A stretch of DNA of 64,000 nt from CAZOHG01 sp964579725 (lineage in GTDB: Bacteria; Zhuqueibacterota; JdFR-76; BMS3Abin05). The position numbers and the translations under genes were made by a program. The stretch lies in assembly GCA_964579725.1 (NCBI GenBank), contig CAZOHG010000010.1:12233-76232 (forward strand). Reading direction: 5' to 3'. Below, piece by piece: positions 52,703-61,205 of this stretch. How positions within the stretch are numbered: position 1 is the stretch's first letter; every line of letters begins with the position of its first letter. The notes below the pieces were generated by a model. It saw only the letters and a program-made list of their open reading frames with translations, made no database searches and was not told where the DNA came from.

Positions 52703-53661
52703 TCGGCTCGAAGGGACAAAGTCCGGTGTCGATTTAGGTTCAAAGTTCGACGAATGACGTACGCCTCTTTGCGTGTCTGGGAGGCGGTAATCATTTCGCC
52801 CAAAAGCCCGATGGAAATAAACTGCACACCCATGATCATGAGTAAAATACCAAGAAAAAGAAGCGGGCGATTGCCGATCCAGTGGCCGCTCAGGCGTAGC
52901 ACAGTGAGGTAAGCGCCAATGGCAAAGCCGCCAATAAATGACAAAATGCCCAAAATACCGAACAGATGAAGAGGCTTCCGCAGGTAGCGGGAGAGAAACA
53001 TGACCGTAAGTAAGTCAAAAAAGCCGGCCGTAAAGCGCGAGGCGCCGAATTTGCTTTTGCCGTATTTTCGGGGGTGGTGGACCACTTCTTTCTCGCCCAC
53101 CGTGAAGCCGTCCAAATGAGCCAGAACGGGTAGAAAGCGGTGCAATTCCCCGTACGGGTGCAGGGTCTTTACCACGAAATTGCGGTACACCTTGAGGCCG
53201 CAGTTAATGTCGTGAATGTGCACCCCCGCAATTCGGGACGTCACCCAGTTGAAAATTTTCGAGGGCCAGCGCTTGCTGACCGGATCGTGGCGTTTCTTTT
53301 TCCAGCCGGAAATCAGATCGTAGCCTTCGTTCAATTTCTCAATCATGGGAGGGATTTCGCGGGGGTCGTCCTGCAGGTCGGCGTCGAGGGTCGCCACAAA
53401 TTTGCCTTCGGCCACCTCAAAACCAACCGAAAGGGCTGCCGATTTGCCGTAGTTTTTCTGAAATTGAATGACGCGCACGCGGGGGTCGTTTTGGGCAAGG
53501 CTCTCCAGAACCTCGGAAGAGCCATCGCGGGAGCCGTCGTCAATAAAAATAAGTTCGAAACGGTACCCTTTTGGTTCGAGGGTCTCTTTCAACTGCCGGT
53601 ACAATTCCGGCAAAGAGTCCTTTTCGTTGTACACGGGAATGACAACCGACAGGTCGGTCAT
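52699..53661 (-). CDS. Glycosyltransferase family 2 (polyprenyl-phosphate type)
   Basis: The 320-residue protein starts DLSVVIPVYNEKDSLPEL and has the DADLQDDP metal-binding motif and a GSRDGSSEVL segment. Two transmembrane helices lie near the C-terminus (GILGILSFIGGFAIGAYL and LFLGILLMIMGVQFISIGLL). This architecture is that of enzymes that load a sugar on to polyprenyl phosphate. The ATG at 53661 has AGGTG upstream; an in-frame ATG at 53682, two bases after the upstream stop, is also possible. Confidence 0.9.
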   Translation of the reverse strand: MTDLSVVIPVYNEKDSLPELYRQLKETLEPKGYRFELIFIDDGSRDGSSEVLESLAQNDPRVRVIQFQKNYGKSAALSVGFEVAEGKFVATLDADLQDDPREIPPMIEKLNEGYDLISGWKKKRHDPVSKRWPSKIFNWVTSRIAGVHIHDINCGLKVYRNFVVKTLHPYGELHRFLPVLAHLDGFTVGEKEVVHHPRKYGKSKFGASRFTAGFFDLLTVMFLSRYLRKPLHLFGILGILSFIGGFAIGAYLTVLRLSGHWIGNRPLLFLGILLMIMGVQFISIGLLGEMITASQTRKEAYVIRRTLNLNRHRTLSLRAE

Positions 53662-53684
53662 TTTATTGACACCTGTTTCCATGA

Positions 53685-54491
53685 TTACATCCGAATAATC
53701 AAAACGTCGTCCGGCACTTTCAGGGAAAAATCTTTGGATTTTAATTGGACGTTAACCCTGGCATCTTCGTAGAAAAGAGAAATCCGTTCACGCTCCGGCA
53801 GTCGAATCAGTTGAATGAAGAGGGGCATTTTCATTCCGTTTCTTTCCACAAATCGACTGAATTTGAACCGGTAGGTTTTTCCGTTCAGGGAATTGTAAAT
53901 CTCGTATTCTCGGGTCACCTTCTGTCGTGCGTCCAGACGCATGCGAATACGCGTGCCGGCTTTTGAAATTTGAAAGTAAAAATCATTACCGGAAACCGAA
54001 TCCAAACGGGCCTGGTTGCCAAGAATCCGGAACGGGTCCGGTAAGCCGGTTACCAGCTCTTGCAAACTGTCGAAATCGAGCGGCATCCCCAGGTACTGTT
54101 TTAGTAATTTGGAATTCAGGGTGGATTTGTAGAGAATTTGATCTCGCGGCAAATAAATCTGGAGCGCGTTGTCAACCGCCAAAAGCGTGGCGGCGTGAAT
54201 CCCGAAGGCGGCATTAATACGAATTCGAAGTGAATCCGGCTGCCGAAAGGAAATCTGGGCCCGTCCGTTGTAGGAGCCCCGGTGCGATTCCACTGTCAGG
54301 TTCGCCAGCCCCTTAAGCGTTCGGAGCCGAACGGAATTCCGCTCGACTTCAAAGAGAAGCGATTTGGGATTGTTCCGGTAAAAACTGCTTTGGCCGGTTT
54401 TGAAGAAGGGGGCGCAGCCGGAGAGAAACGCCACAGCGCCCAAAAGTGCCAATCCTGTCCACCGAAAAAGAGCCGTTCCGTGTCTTTTCAC
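53685..54491 (-). CDS. DUF4292/LolB-like outer-membrane lipoprotein
   Basis: A lipoprotein signal ends at FLSGC. The remaining protein is strand-rich and matches the DUF4292 pattern: LKGLANLTVESHRGSYNGRAQISFRQPDSLRIRINAAFGIHAA. This is the LolB-like fold found in FCB bacteria and may help in lipoprotein or glycolipid insertion. It is translationally coupled to the TPR lipoprotein (four-base overlap) and followed after two bases by the glycosyltransferase unit. That position suggests a role in the export or assembly of the product. Confidence 0.85.
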   Translation of the reverse strand: MKRHGTALFRWTGLALLGAVAFLSGCAPFFKTGQSSFYRNNPKSLLFEVERNSVRLRTLKGLANLTVESHRGSYNGRAQISFRQPDSLRIRINAAFGIHAATLLAVDNALQIYLPRDQILYKSTLNSKLLKQYLGMPLDFDSLQELVTGLPDPFRILGNQARLDSVSGNDFYFQISKAGTRIRMRLDARQKVTREYEIYNSLNGKTYRFKFSRFVERNGMKMPLFIQLIRLPERERISLFYEDARVNVQLKSKDFSLKVPDDVLIIRM

Positions 54492-56284
54492 GGGTGCCTC
54501 CCGGCTAATTTTTGGAGGAGTCGTTTGTTGGTTTTGTCCAATTTAAGGGCTTGTTTCCAATAGCGCTTGGCTTTGCGGGAATTGCCTAATTTTGCGTAAA
54601 TGTCTCCCAAATGCTCTAAAACCTCGGCGCTGGGCTCCCGTTTTTGAACGGCTTCCTGAACGAACTTCAATGCTTTGGAGTAATTTCCCAATCGGTAGTA
54701 AATCCAGCCGAGAGTGTCCAAATAGGCGCCGTTATTCGGTTCCTTTTGAAGGGCCTTTTGCACCATTTGAAGGGCCTTCTTCAAATCCTTTCCGCGGACG
54801 GCCAGGCTGTACGCGTAATTGTTGAGCACCACGGGTGTGTTCGGAGCGATTTTCAGGGCGCGCTCGTACAATTTGTCCACTTTGTCGTACTGTTTCTCGT
54901 CATCGTAAATAGAGGCTAAAATGAGCAAAACCGACAAATTGTTCGGGTTGATTTTCAAGGCGTGTTGGCACACCGTTTCGGCTTGGTCGTATTGTTTCAA
55001 ATTGGAGTAAGCGAAAGCCAACTCGCGTAAGCCGTCCGTGTAATCGGGGTTGTCCTTGAGCACTTTTTGGAGGGGTTTGAGGGCTTCGGCGTATTTTTTG
55101 TTTTGGTTCAAAACGGCGCCGTAGTAAAAATTCAAGCGTGGCTCGTCGGGAAAAATACGGACGGCCTCTGCAAAATTTTTCTCGGCCTCGGAACTTTGCT
55201 TGGCCTGTAAATAGGCCAGTCCCCGTAAAAGCCAGATCTCCGGAACCCGTTTGTTCCGTTTCAGGGCTTCCGTAAGATTTTGAATGGCGTGGGGAAAATC
55301 CTGGCGTTCAAGAGCAATGCGCCCGAGGTTGTAGAACGGACGCCAATCCCTGGGAAATTTCTGTTGAATGGTTTTGTAAAAGGCAATGACGTCGGTGGTG
55401 TCGCCGGTGGTCAGTTTAATTTCCGCGATTTGCAAGTAGGGCTGAATGTCCTGAGGGTCGGTCTGTTTGGCGGCGGCCCAAAGGGCAATGGCTTTTTCCG
55501 GCTGGCCGAGGTTCACGTAAAGGGTCGAAAGTTGCTCCCGCACCTTTTCGAATTTTGGGTGTTGGACGAGGGTGGAATCCAGCAGCCGGACGGCACGAGT
55601 GGTGTCACCGGCCAGTTCGTAGGTTTCGGCGATGTCCAAATAGCCCCTCTCATCGTCAGGCTTCAGGTGGACCAGTTCCCGGTAGGTGTGAATCGCCCGG
55701 TCGTATTTTTTGGCCTGGAGGTAGAAATCGGCGATGTGGCGCAGAGTTTCCGGTGTTTTTCCGCTCAATTGGAGAATCTTGTTGAATTGTTCGGCCGCCT
55801 TGTCGTCTTTTTGCAAAATGAGGTACAGCATGGCCAAATGGTACCGCTCGGAAACGTCGTAAGGTTTGAGCCGAACCACAGCTTCTTGCTGCCAGGCCGC
55901 CCGCTTAAAATCGCCCAATTGTCCGTACACGGAGACCAGTGTTTCGCGGTAATTGGGGTTGTTGGGTGCCAGTGTAATGGCATGCGCCAGAAGTTTCAAC
56001 CCGGACCGCACACGGCCAATTCGAATGTAATCCTGTCCCAGAGCCGCGTAAATGGTGGCCGATGTGGAATCCCAGAGCAGAGCTTCGCTGTAATCGAGGG
56101 CTGCCTGTTGGTAATCCTGATTCAAATCGGCATACACGCCGTCAATAAAGCTGCTCAGGGCGTACCGGTTATATGAGGCCGAACGGGACGCAGCCGGTTT
56201 TCGGGACGTTTTTTCCCGAATCGGAAGATGGGCACATCCCGCCAGAAAAAGAAGCAAAAAAATCAAGCCAAAATATTTTTTCAT
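54488..56284 (-). CDS. TPR-repeat lipoprotein
   Basis: The signal peptide ends at LAGC and is followed by about 16 tetratricopeptide repeats over residues 45-590, typical of scaffold lipoproteins in glycan assembly. The ATG at 56284 is chosen because AAGG lies nine bases upstream; the ATG at 56293 has no suitable spacing. It is the first gene of a seven-gene run with overlaps that continues to the rhamnosidase at 45447. Confidence 0.9.
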   Translation of the reverse strand: MKKYFGLIFLLLFLAGCAHLPIREKTSRKPAASRSASYNRYALSSFIDGVYADLNQDYQQAALDYSEALLWDSTSATIYAALGQDYIRIGRVRSGLKLLAHAITLAPNNPNYRETLVSVYGQLGDFKRAAWQQEAVVRLKPYDVSERYHLAMLYLILQKDDKAAEQFNKILQLSGKTPETLRHIADFYLQAKKYDRAIHTYRELVHLKPDDERGYLDIAETYELAGDTTRAVRLLDSTLVQHPKFEKVREQLSTLYVNLGQPEKAIALWAAAKQTDPQDIQPYLQIAEIKLTTGDTTDVIAFYKTIQQKFPRDWRPFYNLGRIALERQDFPHAIQNLTEALKRNKRVPEIWLLRGLAYLQAKQSSEAEKNFAEAVRIFPDEPRLNFYYGAVLNQNKKYAEALKPLQKVLKDNPDYTDGLRELAFAYSNLKQYDQAETVCQHALKINPNNLSVLLILASIYDDEKQYDKVDKLYERALKIAPNTPVVLNNYAYSLAVRGKDLKKALQMVQKALQKEPNNGAYLDTLGWIYYRLGNYSKALKFVQEAVQKREPSAEVLEHLGDIYAKLGNSRKAKRYWKQALKLDKTNKRLLQKLAGRHP

Positions 56285-56390
56285 CCAAATCATCCTTCAC
56301 CCATTCAAATACCCGAGGGAAAAGCTCGGTTCGGTTTTTTTAGAAAAGAATTTTGTCGCAGAATTTTCAGAATTCCAAAGGGTTCACCAT

Positions 56391-56419
56391 AAAATAGGAA
56401 TAAAAACAAAGGTTTTCAA
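56391..56419 (-). promoter_or_regulatory. Promoter of the lipoprotein-glycan operon (TTGAAA-17-TATTTT)
   Basis: On the minus strand TTGAAA (56419-56414) and TATTTT (56396-56391) are 17 bases apart, about 107 bases before the start at 56284. The leader contains a short CCGAG/CTCGG hairpin. Confidence 0.55.
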
Positions 56420-56422
56420 TTT

Positions 56423-58276
56423 TTATTGTGGTGAAATGTTTGTTCTTTGTTTCTTTCCCTTCCCTTTTAGCCAGATTTCCCGGAGGCGAATTTGTTCCGG
56501 GGTAGCCTTCGGGTTTTCTTCCACCGTGTAGACCCGAAAAGGATTGCGGGCCAACGCTATTTTTTTGGACACAACCCGTCCGTTTTGTTCGAGTAAAAAA
56601 TCGACCGTGGTGCCTACCGGTTTTTGTTCAACCACCGTTTGCCAGAAACCGTTCCGCACTCGTTGGCCGTCTACGGCCAGAATGACATCACCCTTGCTGA
56701 CGCCCGCTTTCCAGGCGGGACTGCCCATGACCACATTGGTGACAGTGTTTAATCGATTCTGTAATTTTCGACCGGTGGCGTAAATTCGGCTAATGGCTTT
56801 TCGGGGGAAGGTTTGAATCCCCGTGTACGGGAGGGAATCGGGCCGCGAAGTTAGCCGTAGCCCCACCGCGCTCAAGAATTTTTGGTAGGGAATGTCGGCT
56901 GTCCCCCGGACGTACCGATCGAAGAAGTTCTGAAAAGATCCCCCGGCGACGGTCTCCACATCCCGCTGAATGCCCCGTTTTTCGGAGAATCCCCGTCCGT
57001 GTTTGTAATAGTGCCGGTACAAGTAGCGCATGACATCCGCCAAGTTGTGGCGGCCTCCGGTGCGGCGCAAAAGTTCCAAATCCAACATCCAACCGACCAG
57101 TTCACCCTTGTTGTAATAGGAAATTTCCAGGTTGCACTTGTTGTCCGAAAGATGCCAGGTTTGAATGCTGGCCGATTCTAACGACATCCAGTGGCGGGCC
57201 GGTAAGGATTGAAGCAGGGAAATTTCGTCGCCAAGCTGTCGGTACAACCGGGCTTTGCTCCAGAAGCCGTCTCGCTGAAAGAGCAGGTCGGGGAAATAAT
57301 CGGTGAGACCCTCGCTAATCCAGAGCCGCTTGGTGTAGGCCGGATGTTTGTAATCGAAAGGCCCCAAAAGGTCGGGACGGATTCTCTTGACATTGAAATT
57401 GTGGAAATATTCGTGGAAAGCCACCCAGGTAAAATCGTCGAACTGGAGAGGGTCGTCGAATTTGTACGGGTAAAAACTCAATGTGCAGGAATTCCGGTGC
57501 TCCAACGCGTCGAAGGTGTTGTCCAATTGAATAAGGAACACGTATTTTTTGTAGTCCAGTTCACCGAACATGGCGTAGACCTGCCGAACGAATCCTCTGA
57601 ATATTTTTACAATGCGGGTGGCAGGAAAATTGCTGTTTTTGAGATTCCAAACGGCCAGTTCGTGGGGAATGCCGGCCACGGTGAAGAAAAATCGATCCAG
57701 ATGTCCCATGAGCAGGGGGCAATCGATGAGATCGTCGTAATCTTTAGCCCCAAAGCAATGGGAACAGGAGAGCTTTGTCAGTCCTGTGGCGATTTCCCAG
57801 CCAGGTGGTAAGTCCTTTATTTTCAAAGCAACAGGTTGATTTTTTTCTCCTTCTACGTACATGAAAACGGATGCCCCGTTTACGTAGGCGCGGTTGGGGG
57901 AAAGGTAGCAAGTGGCGTCGTCTCGAAGCAGTCCCAAGATTTTGTACTGAATTTGCACGCCTTCCCTGTGGGGTGTTTCGACCCGCCAGGTGTCAAAATC
58001 TTCCCGTTCAAAATGCAAAGGCACACCGTCCGTTGAAAATGCTTTAAATTGAAAGAGATTGCGGGCGTGGTCCTGCATGTGGTAGGTGCCCGGTGTCCAG
58101 GCAGGCAGGGTGACCCGCAGGGCGCGGCGAGAGTTGTGCCTCACCTGCAGCGTCACGGAAAACACATGGTTTTCGGGGTGAGCTACGGAAAGCTCGTACG
58201 AAAGTTCGATTTGCTTTGCTTGCAATTCCGAGCCAAGCAAAAACACTGCCGTGAACAGAACCAGAAAACGCTTCAA
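56423..58276 (-). CDS. M61-family glycyl aminopeptidase-type protease with PDZ domain
   Basis: A signal peptide (about 20 residues) precedes a strand-rich N-terminal domain. A catalytic domain follows with the zinc motif HEYFH (288-292) and the third ligand in WISEGLTDYF. A C-terminal PDZ domain (about 515-600, VVMGSPAWKAGVSKGDVILAVDG) completes the 617 residues. DALEHRNS before the zinc motif is typical of M61. It should act in the periplasm or on the surface. Confidence 0.92.
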   Translation of the reverse strand: MKRFLVLFTAVFLLGSELQAKQIELSYELSVAHPENHVFSVTLQVRHNSRRALRVTLPAWTPGTYHMQDHARNLFQFKAFSTDGVPLHFEREDFDTWRVETPHREGVQIQYKILGLLRDDATCYLSPNRAYVNGASVFMYVEGEKNQPVALKIKDLPPGWEIATGLTKLSCSHCFGAKDYDDLIDCPLLMGHLDRFFFTVAGIPHELAVWNLKNSNFPATRIVKIFRGFVRQVYAMFGELDYKKYVFLIQLDNTFDALEHRNSCTLSFYPYKFDDPLQFDDFTWVAFHEYFHNFNVKRIRPDLLGPFDYKHPAYTKRLWISEGLTDYFPDLLFQRDGFWSKARLYRQLGDEISLLQSLPARHWMSLESASIQTWHLSDNKCNLEISYYNKGELVGWMLDLELLRRTGGRHNLADVMRYLYRHYYKHGRGFSEKRGIQRDVETVAGGSFQNFFDRYVRGTADIPYQKFLSAVGLRLTSRPDSLPYTGIQTFPRKAISRIYATGRKLQNRLNTVTNVVMGSPAWKAGVSKGDVILAVDGQRVRNGFWQTVVEQKPVGTTVDFLLEQNGRVVSKKIALARNPFRVYTVEENPKATPEQIRLREIWLKGKGKKQRTNISPQ

Positions 58277-58318
58277 GAAATGGCCTCACCGTTTTAAATG
58301 GTACCGTCAATCGCCCTT

Positions 58319-58347
58319 AATATATGTGTTTTTGGGAAAAGAAACAA
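58319..58347 (-). promoter_or_regulatory. Promoter of the M61 gene (TTGTTT-17-TATATA)
   Basis: On the minus strand TTGTTT and TATATA-like hexamers are 17 bases apart, about 40 bases before the start at 58276. Confidence 0.55.
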
Positions 58348-58451
58348 GCCAATTTGAGGTGTAACGGCAGGGCGCCGCCTCTTTTTTGGAAGTTAGCGGC
58401 AGACGTGTCACGAAATCTTTTGACCCCCTTTCCTAACTGATTTTTGAAAAC

Positions 58452-58865
58452 TTACGAAGTCCCGCCCTTTTCGAGGCAGTCTTTGCAAATCCCGTAAAAT
58501 TCCTTTCGGTGGAAGAAGACCTTTCCGCCCGTAATGGCTTCGGCGGCGCGGTCAGCCGAATCGTCGTAGGGGATCAGTAAGTCAAAAATATTTCCGCAAA
58601 TCTGGCAAATAAAGTGGTAATGCTTTTCGGTCACGGCGTCGTAGCGGTCAAACGTACTCCCGAAGTTCAATTCTCGAATGAGTCCCTGCTCGACCAGAAT
58701 ATTCAGGTTCCGGTACACATTACCCAAACTCAGTTTGGGGTACTCTTTCTTGAGATGATTGTATATCCAGTCCGCCGTCGGGTGCGTGTCCGTTTCTTTA
58801 AGCAATTGAAGAATTCGCTCGCGCTGTTTGCTCCGTTTGTAACGCTTTTTGGTTTTGGCTTGCAT
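58452..58865 (-). CDS. perR: Fur-family regulator, PerR-like
   Basis: The 137-residue protein has a winged-helix N-terminus (SLGNVYRNLNILVEQGLI) and a metal-sensing C-terminal half. DRYDAVTEKHYHFIC supplies the regulatory-site acids and histidines (D76, H82, H84). CQIC (87/90) and CKDC (127/130) form the structural zinc site. D95 aligns with the aspartate that distinguishes peroxide-sensing PerR from Fur. Genes for a peroxiredoxin and a Dps-like ferritin lie nearby. A weak TTGACT/TATTGG promoter may lie at 58932-58961. Confidence 0.88.
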   Translation of the reverse strand: MQAKTKKRYKRSKQRERILQLLKETDTHPTADWIYNHLKKEYPKLSLGNVYRNLNILVEQGLIRELNFGSTFDRYDAVTEKHYHFICQICGNIFDLLIPYDDSADRAAEAITGGKVFFHRKEFYGICKDCLEKGGTS

Positions 58866-59211
58866 GAGAACCTCAATCTATGTCATGAAAAATGTCGCGA
58901 TTTTCCAAAACGCCCGCTCTGTACCCTGGTTCCAATAAAGAAAAGGTGCTGTGGAAGTCAAAAAAATTTGCTTTTCCTGTGCCTTTAAAGATATGGGAAA
59001 AAAGAAGGTAAAGCAAGAAAAATGAAAAACGAGAAGGTGCATCCGCCTGCCCTTCCCCGAAAGACAAAAATCTTCAATCGGATTTTGCCCGTTCAAAAAA
59101 CCGGTTCGGGAAAAATGGTCTGTTTTTCCGTTCGATGAAATATTTGTAACAAATTAAGAATAAGATGGTTACGCGTAGCGCTGCGGCAAATCGAGCTGAA
59201 ATGGAAAGGTC
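58866..59211. other. Intergenic region upstream of perR
   Basis: This AT-rich stretch of about 345 bases has no recognisable gene. An 11-base palindrome TTTGTAACAAA lies at 59143-59153, and a weak minus-strand promoter for perR may lie at 58932-58961. Confidence 0.3.
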
Positions 59212-59248
59212 AAAAAAATGCCCGTTGCTTCAGAACGAGGCAACGGGC
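59212..59248 (-). terminator. Terminator after the peroxiredoxin gene
   Basis: On the minus strand GCCCGTTGC and GCAACGGGC form a nine-base stem (59248-59240 with 59228-59220) followed by seven T. Confidence 0.9.
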
Positions 59249-59266
59249 ACGGGAAACGCAAGTTCC

Positions 59267-59917
59267 TTATTTTTTCAGGGGCTTGTGACAAAACCACCAG
59301 TCGTAGCAATCGAATTGAGCTAAACGTTCCTTTGCTTCGGCCTCGTTTGTGGCCGGCGGGACGATAATTCGATCCCCGATTAGTTCGTTTTTGGGCCAGC
59401 CGGCGGGAACAGCGCCCTGGGCGTCGGAAATTTGAAGCGCCTCAACGGCACGAACCACTTCGTCAATATTACGGCCAATTTCCTGCGGATAATAGAGAAT
59501 TAGCCTCACTTTTCCTTTCGGGTCTACAATAAACACCGCTCGAACCGTGTTGCTGCCCTTTCCGGGGTGAAGCATGCCCAATTTCAGAGCAACGGAATCG
59601 TTGGCTGCAACAATGGGAAATGTAATCTCCACGTCCAATTCAGACTTAATCCACTCGACCCATTTGATGTGGGAAAAGACCTGATCAATGGACATGCCCA
59701 CAAGGTTACAGCCCAATTTTTGAAAGGCGTCGTACCGTTTTTGAAAAGCCACGAACTCCGTGGTACACACCGGAGTAAAATCAGCCGGATGGCTGAACAG
59801 GACGAACCATTTTCCTTTGAAATCACCCGGAATGTTGAGCGGCCCGTGTGTGCTCTGTACGTGAAGTTCCGGGAAATCATCCCCCAGGAGCGGCATGTTG
59901 ATTTTTTCGTCTTCCAT
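59267..59917 (-). CDS. Peroxiredoxin, archaeal Prx6/thioredoxin-peroxidase type
   Basis: It reduces peroxides. The 216-residue protein has the peroxidatic cysteine C51 in ADFTPVCTTE. The C-terminal extension ends with C204 and C210 (CYDWWFC), the six-residue spacing known from the archaeal enzyme of Aeropyrum pernix. A ribosome site with AGGAG lies before the start. It follows the cytochrome b5-like gene after 71 bases, so both may share a transcript. Confidence 0.93.
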   Translation of the reverse strand: MEDEKINMPLLGDDFPELHVQSTHGPLNIPGDFKGKWFVLFSHPADFTPVCTTEFVAFQKRYDAFQKLGCNLVGMSIDQVFSHIKWVEWIKSELDVEITFPIVAANDSVALKLGMLHPGKGSNTVRAVFIVDPKGKVRLILYYPQEIGRNIDEVVRAVEALQISDAQGAVPAGWPKNELIGDRIIVPPATNEAEAKERLAQFDCYDWWFCHKPLKK

Positions 59918-59988
59918 TTTTCTTCTCCTTAGATTTTTTGGGGTTCTACTTTATGTGCGCTGATTTTTCGTTTTCTTTCGTCGATTTT

Positions 59989-60225
59989 TTATGGTTTGGC
60001 AAGTTTTCCCACAACCGGAAAGCCTGCAAACAAGTCGCCGCTGTGCGGGGCTTCTGCTATTTCTTCAGTTAAATCGCTTCCGGCATGGTGCAACACCTGG
60101 TGCTCTCCGTTTTTCCAGAGAAAGCTGTCGGTAACATCGTACACAAACCCTTCAAAAGCCACCCATGCCCGGCGACCGTTTTTGCCATTTCGCCGAGAAA
60201 GCTCGTCAAATGAGATGATTGTCAT
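59989..60225 (-). CDS. Cytochrome b5-like heme-binding protein (78 residues)
   Basis: The small protein consists of a single cytochrome b5-type domain: AWVAFEGFVYDVTDSFLWKNGEH and AGSDLTEE, then APHSGD. H46 or H47 and H61 are candidate heme ligands. Such short free-standing forms occur in many anaerobes with unknown partners. Its position between a ferritin-like and a peroxiredoxin gene points to electron transfer or heme handling in oxidative stress. Confidence 0.82.
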   Translation of the reverse strand: MTIISFDELSRRNGKNGRRAWVAFEGFVYDVTDSFLWKNGEHQVLHHAGSDLTEEIAEAPHSGDLFAGFPVVGKLAKP

Positions 60226-60296
60226 TTTTCTCGAATCCCTTTTGCACGGATTGACGCTTGCTTGCCATTCTCGCTTGTTTTGTGCCCATTCCTTTT

Positions 60297-60337
60297 TTAA
60301 AAAAGCCGGGAAGGAAAGGGGAACCCGATTCCTTCCC
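60297..60337 (-). terminator. Terminator after the Dps-like gene
   Basis: On the minus strand GGGAAGGAA and TTCCTTCCC form a nine-base stem (60337-60329 with 60316-60308), followed by GGC and a T run. Confidence 0.8.
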
Positions 60338-60345
60338 TGAACGCT

Positions 60346-60897
60346 TTATTTTAGAAATTTGCCGACCCACGGTGAGGTTTCGCCTTCCCGAAGAAAATGC
60401 CCGGAGGGACCTTCACCTAAAAATTCCGAAAACCACGATTCGTGTTCGATCTCTTCGTTTAAGATAGCCAAAGCCAGATCGTAGGTTCGGTGATCCTTCC
60501 CGAACGTCAAATTGCAAATGTGCGTGTAGCCGCGGACGGCGCACCGCTCAGCCTTGACCAGCACCTCCAAAATGGCCCGGACGTTCGTAGGGTCTTCGGG
60601 AAGATGAGGAACAGAACAGGCGGACATATCGTGAAAAGTCTTCATGTCCCCGGGAAGCGCACCCCCCAATTCGTAAATGCGCGGGAACAGCGCTTCGAAA
60701 TGGTTGCGGTCCTCAATGCGGGCTGTCTCTGCAATGAGTTTTAATCCCTCTCCTTCTAACCCGATGAGATTGGCTCGAAGAATGGTGTAGTAATAATAGG
60801 TCGTCAGCTCTGCGGCGGCGTTCTTAACCAACAGGGCGAGCAATTGATCTACGTCAATCCCTGCCTTTTCAACCATTTCGCGTGCTACTTTTGCCAT
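60346..60897 (-). CDS. Dps-like ferritin (thioferritin/DPSL type)
   Basis: The 183-residue four-helix protein has ferritin iron-ligand motifs: E30, then ExxH (E63/H66), E117 and a late EEIEHE. C94 and C119 are 25 residues apart, the spacing known for the disulfide pair of the archaeal Dps-like protein of Sulfolobus. Such proteins oxidise and store iron using hydrogen peroxide. The gene has a near-consensus promoter and a Fur/PerR-type operator, so induction by peroxide is likely. Confidence 0.9.
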   Translation of the reverse strand: MAKVAREMVEKAGIDVDQLLALLVKNAAAELTTYYYYTILRANLIGLEGEGLKLIAETARIEDRNHFEALFPRIYELGGALPGDMKTFHDMSACSVPHLPEDPTNVRAILEVLVKAERCAVRGYTHICNLTFGKDHRTYDLALAILNEEIEHESWFSEFLGEGPSGHFLREGETSPWVGKFLK

Positions 60898-60920
60898 GAT
60901 GAGGCTCCTTTCGTTTAATA

Positions 60921-60943
60921 TTAATAATCGGAATGATTACTAA
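60921..60943. promoter_or_regulatory. Fur/PerR-type operator of the Dps-like gene
   Basis: TTAATAATC (60921-60929) and GATTACTAA (60935-60943) form a nine-base inverted repeat with one mismatch around a five-base centre. It overlaps the -10 hexamer and the start of transcription, resembles known Fur/PerR boxes, and lies 2 kb from a perR-like gene. Confidence 0.6.
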
Positions 60944-60970
60944 TATAATAAATATTTCGGGAGTTGTCAA
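60942..60970 (-). promoter_or_regulatory. Promoter of the Dps-like gene (TTGACA-17-TATATT)
   Basis: On the minus strand TTGACA (60970-60965) and TATATT (60947-60942) are 17 bases apart. This is the promoter closest to consensus in the window. Confidence 0.8.
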
Positions 60971-61205
60971 GGCTTTTTTCAAAGATCATTTGTTTTTGGA
61001 ATCGTCAAAGGAAAGGGGGCGCACTCCTGAAGGGAATCGCTGAGCGGAACCGGACTGAACTTGTTCTTTCTCGTTTCGAACATTTTTTCCTATTTTTCCA
61101 GAGGCACTCCTCGGGCGACTCCCTGCTCAACAGCGAACCTACGTTTCAATGCGGTCGACACCCCGTTCCTGCAGGAGGATTCATATCCGCTGCCTCCAAT
61201 TTGTC

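Noticed and set aside
51503..52912. A 469-codon plus-strand frame opposite two glycosyltransferase genes
   Set aside because: Its product is a low-quality mixture without family features, while the minus strand carries intact GT4 and GT2 motifs with four-base overlaps.
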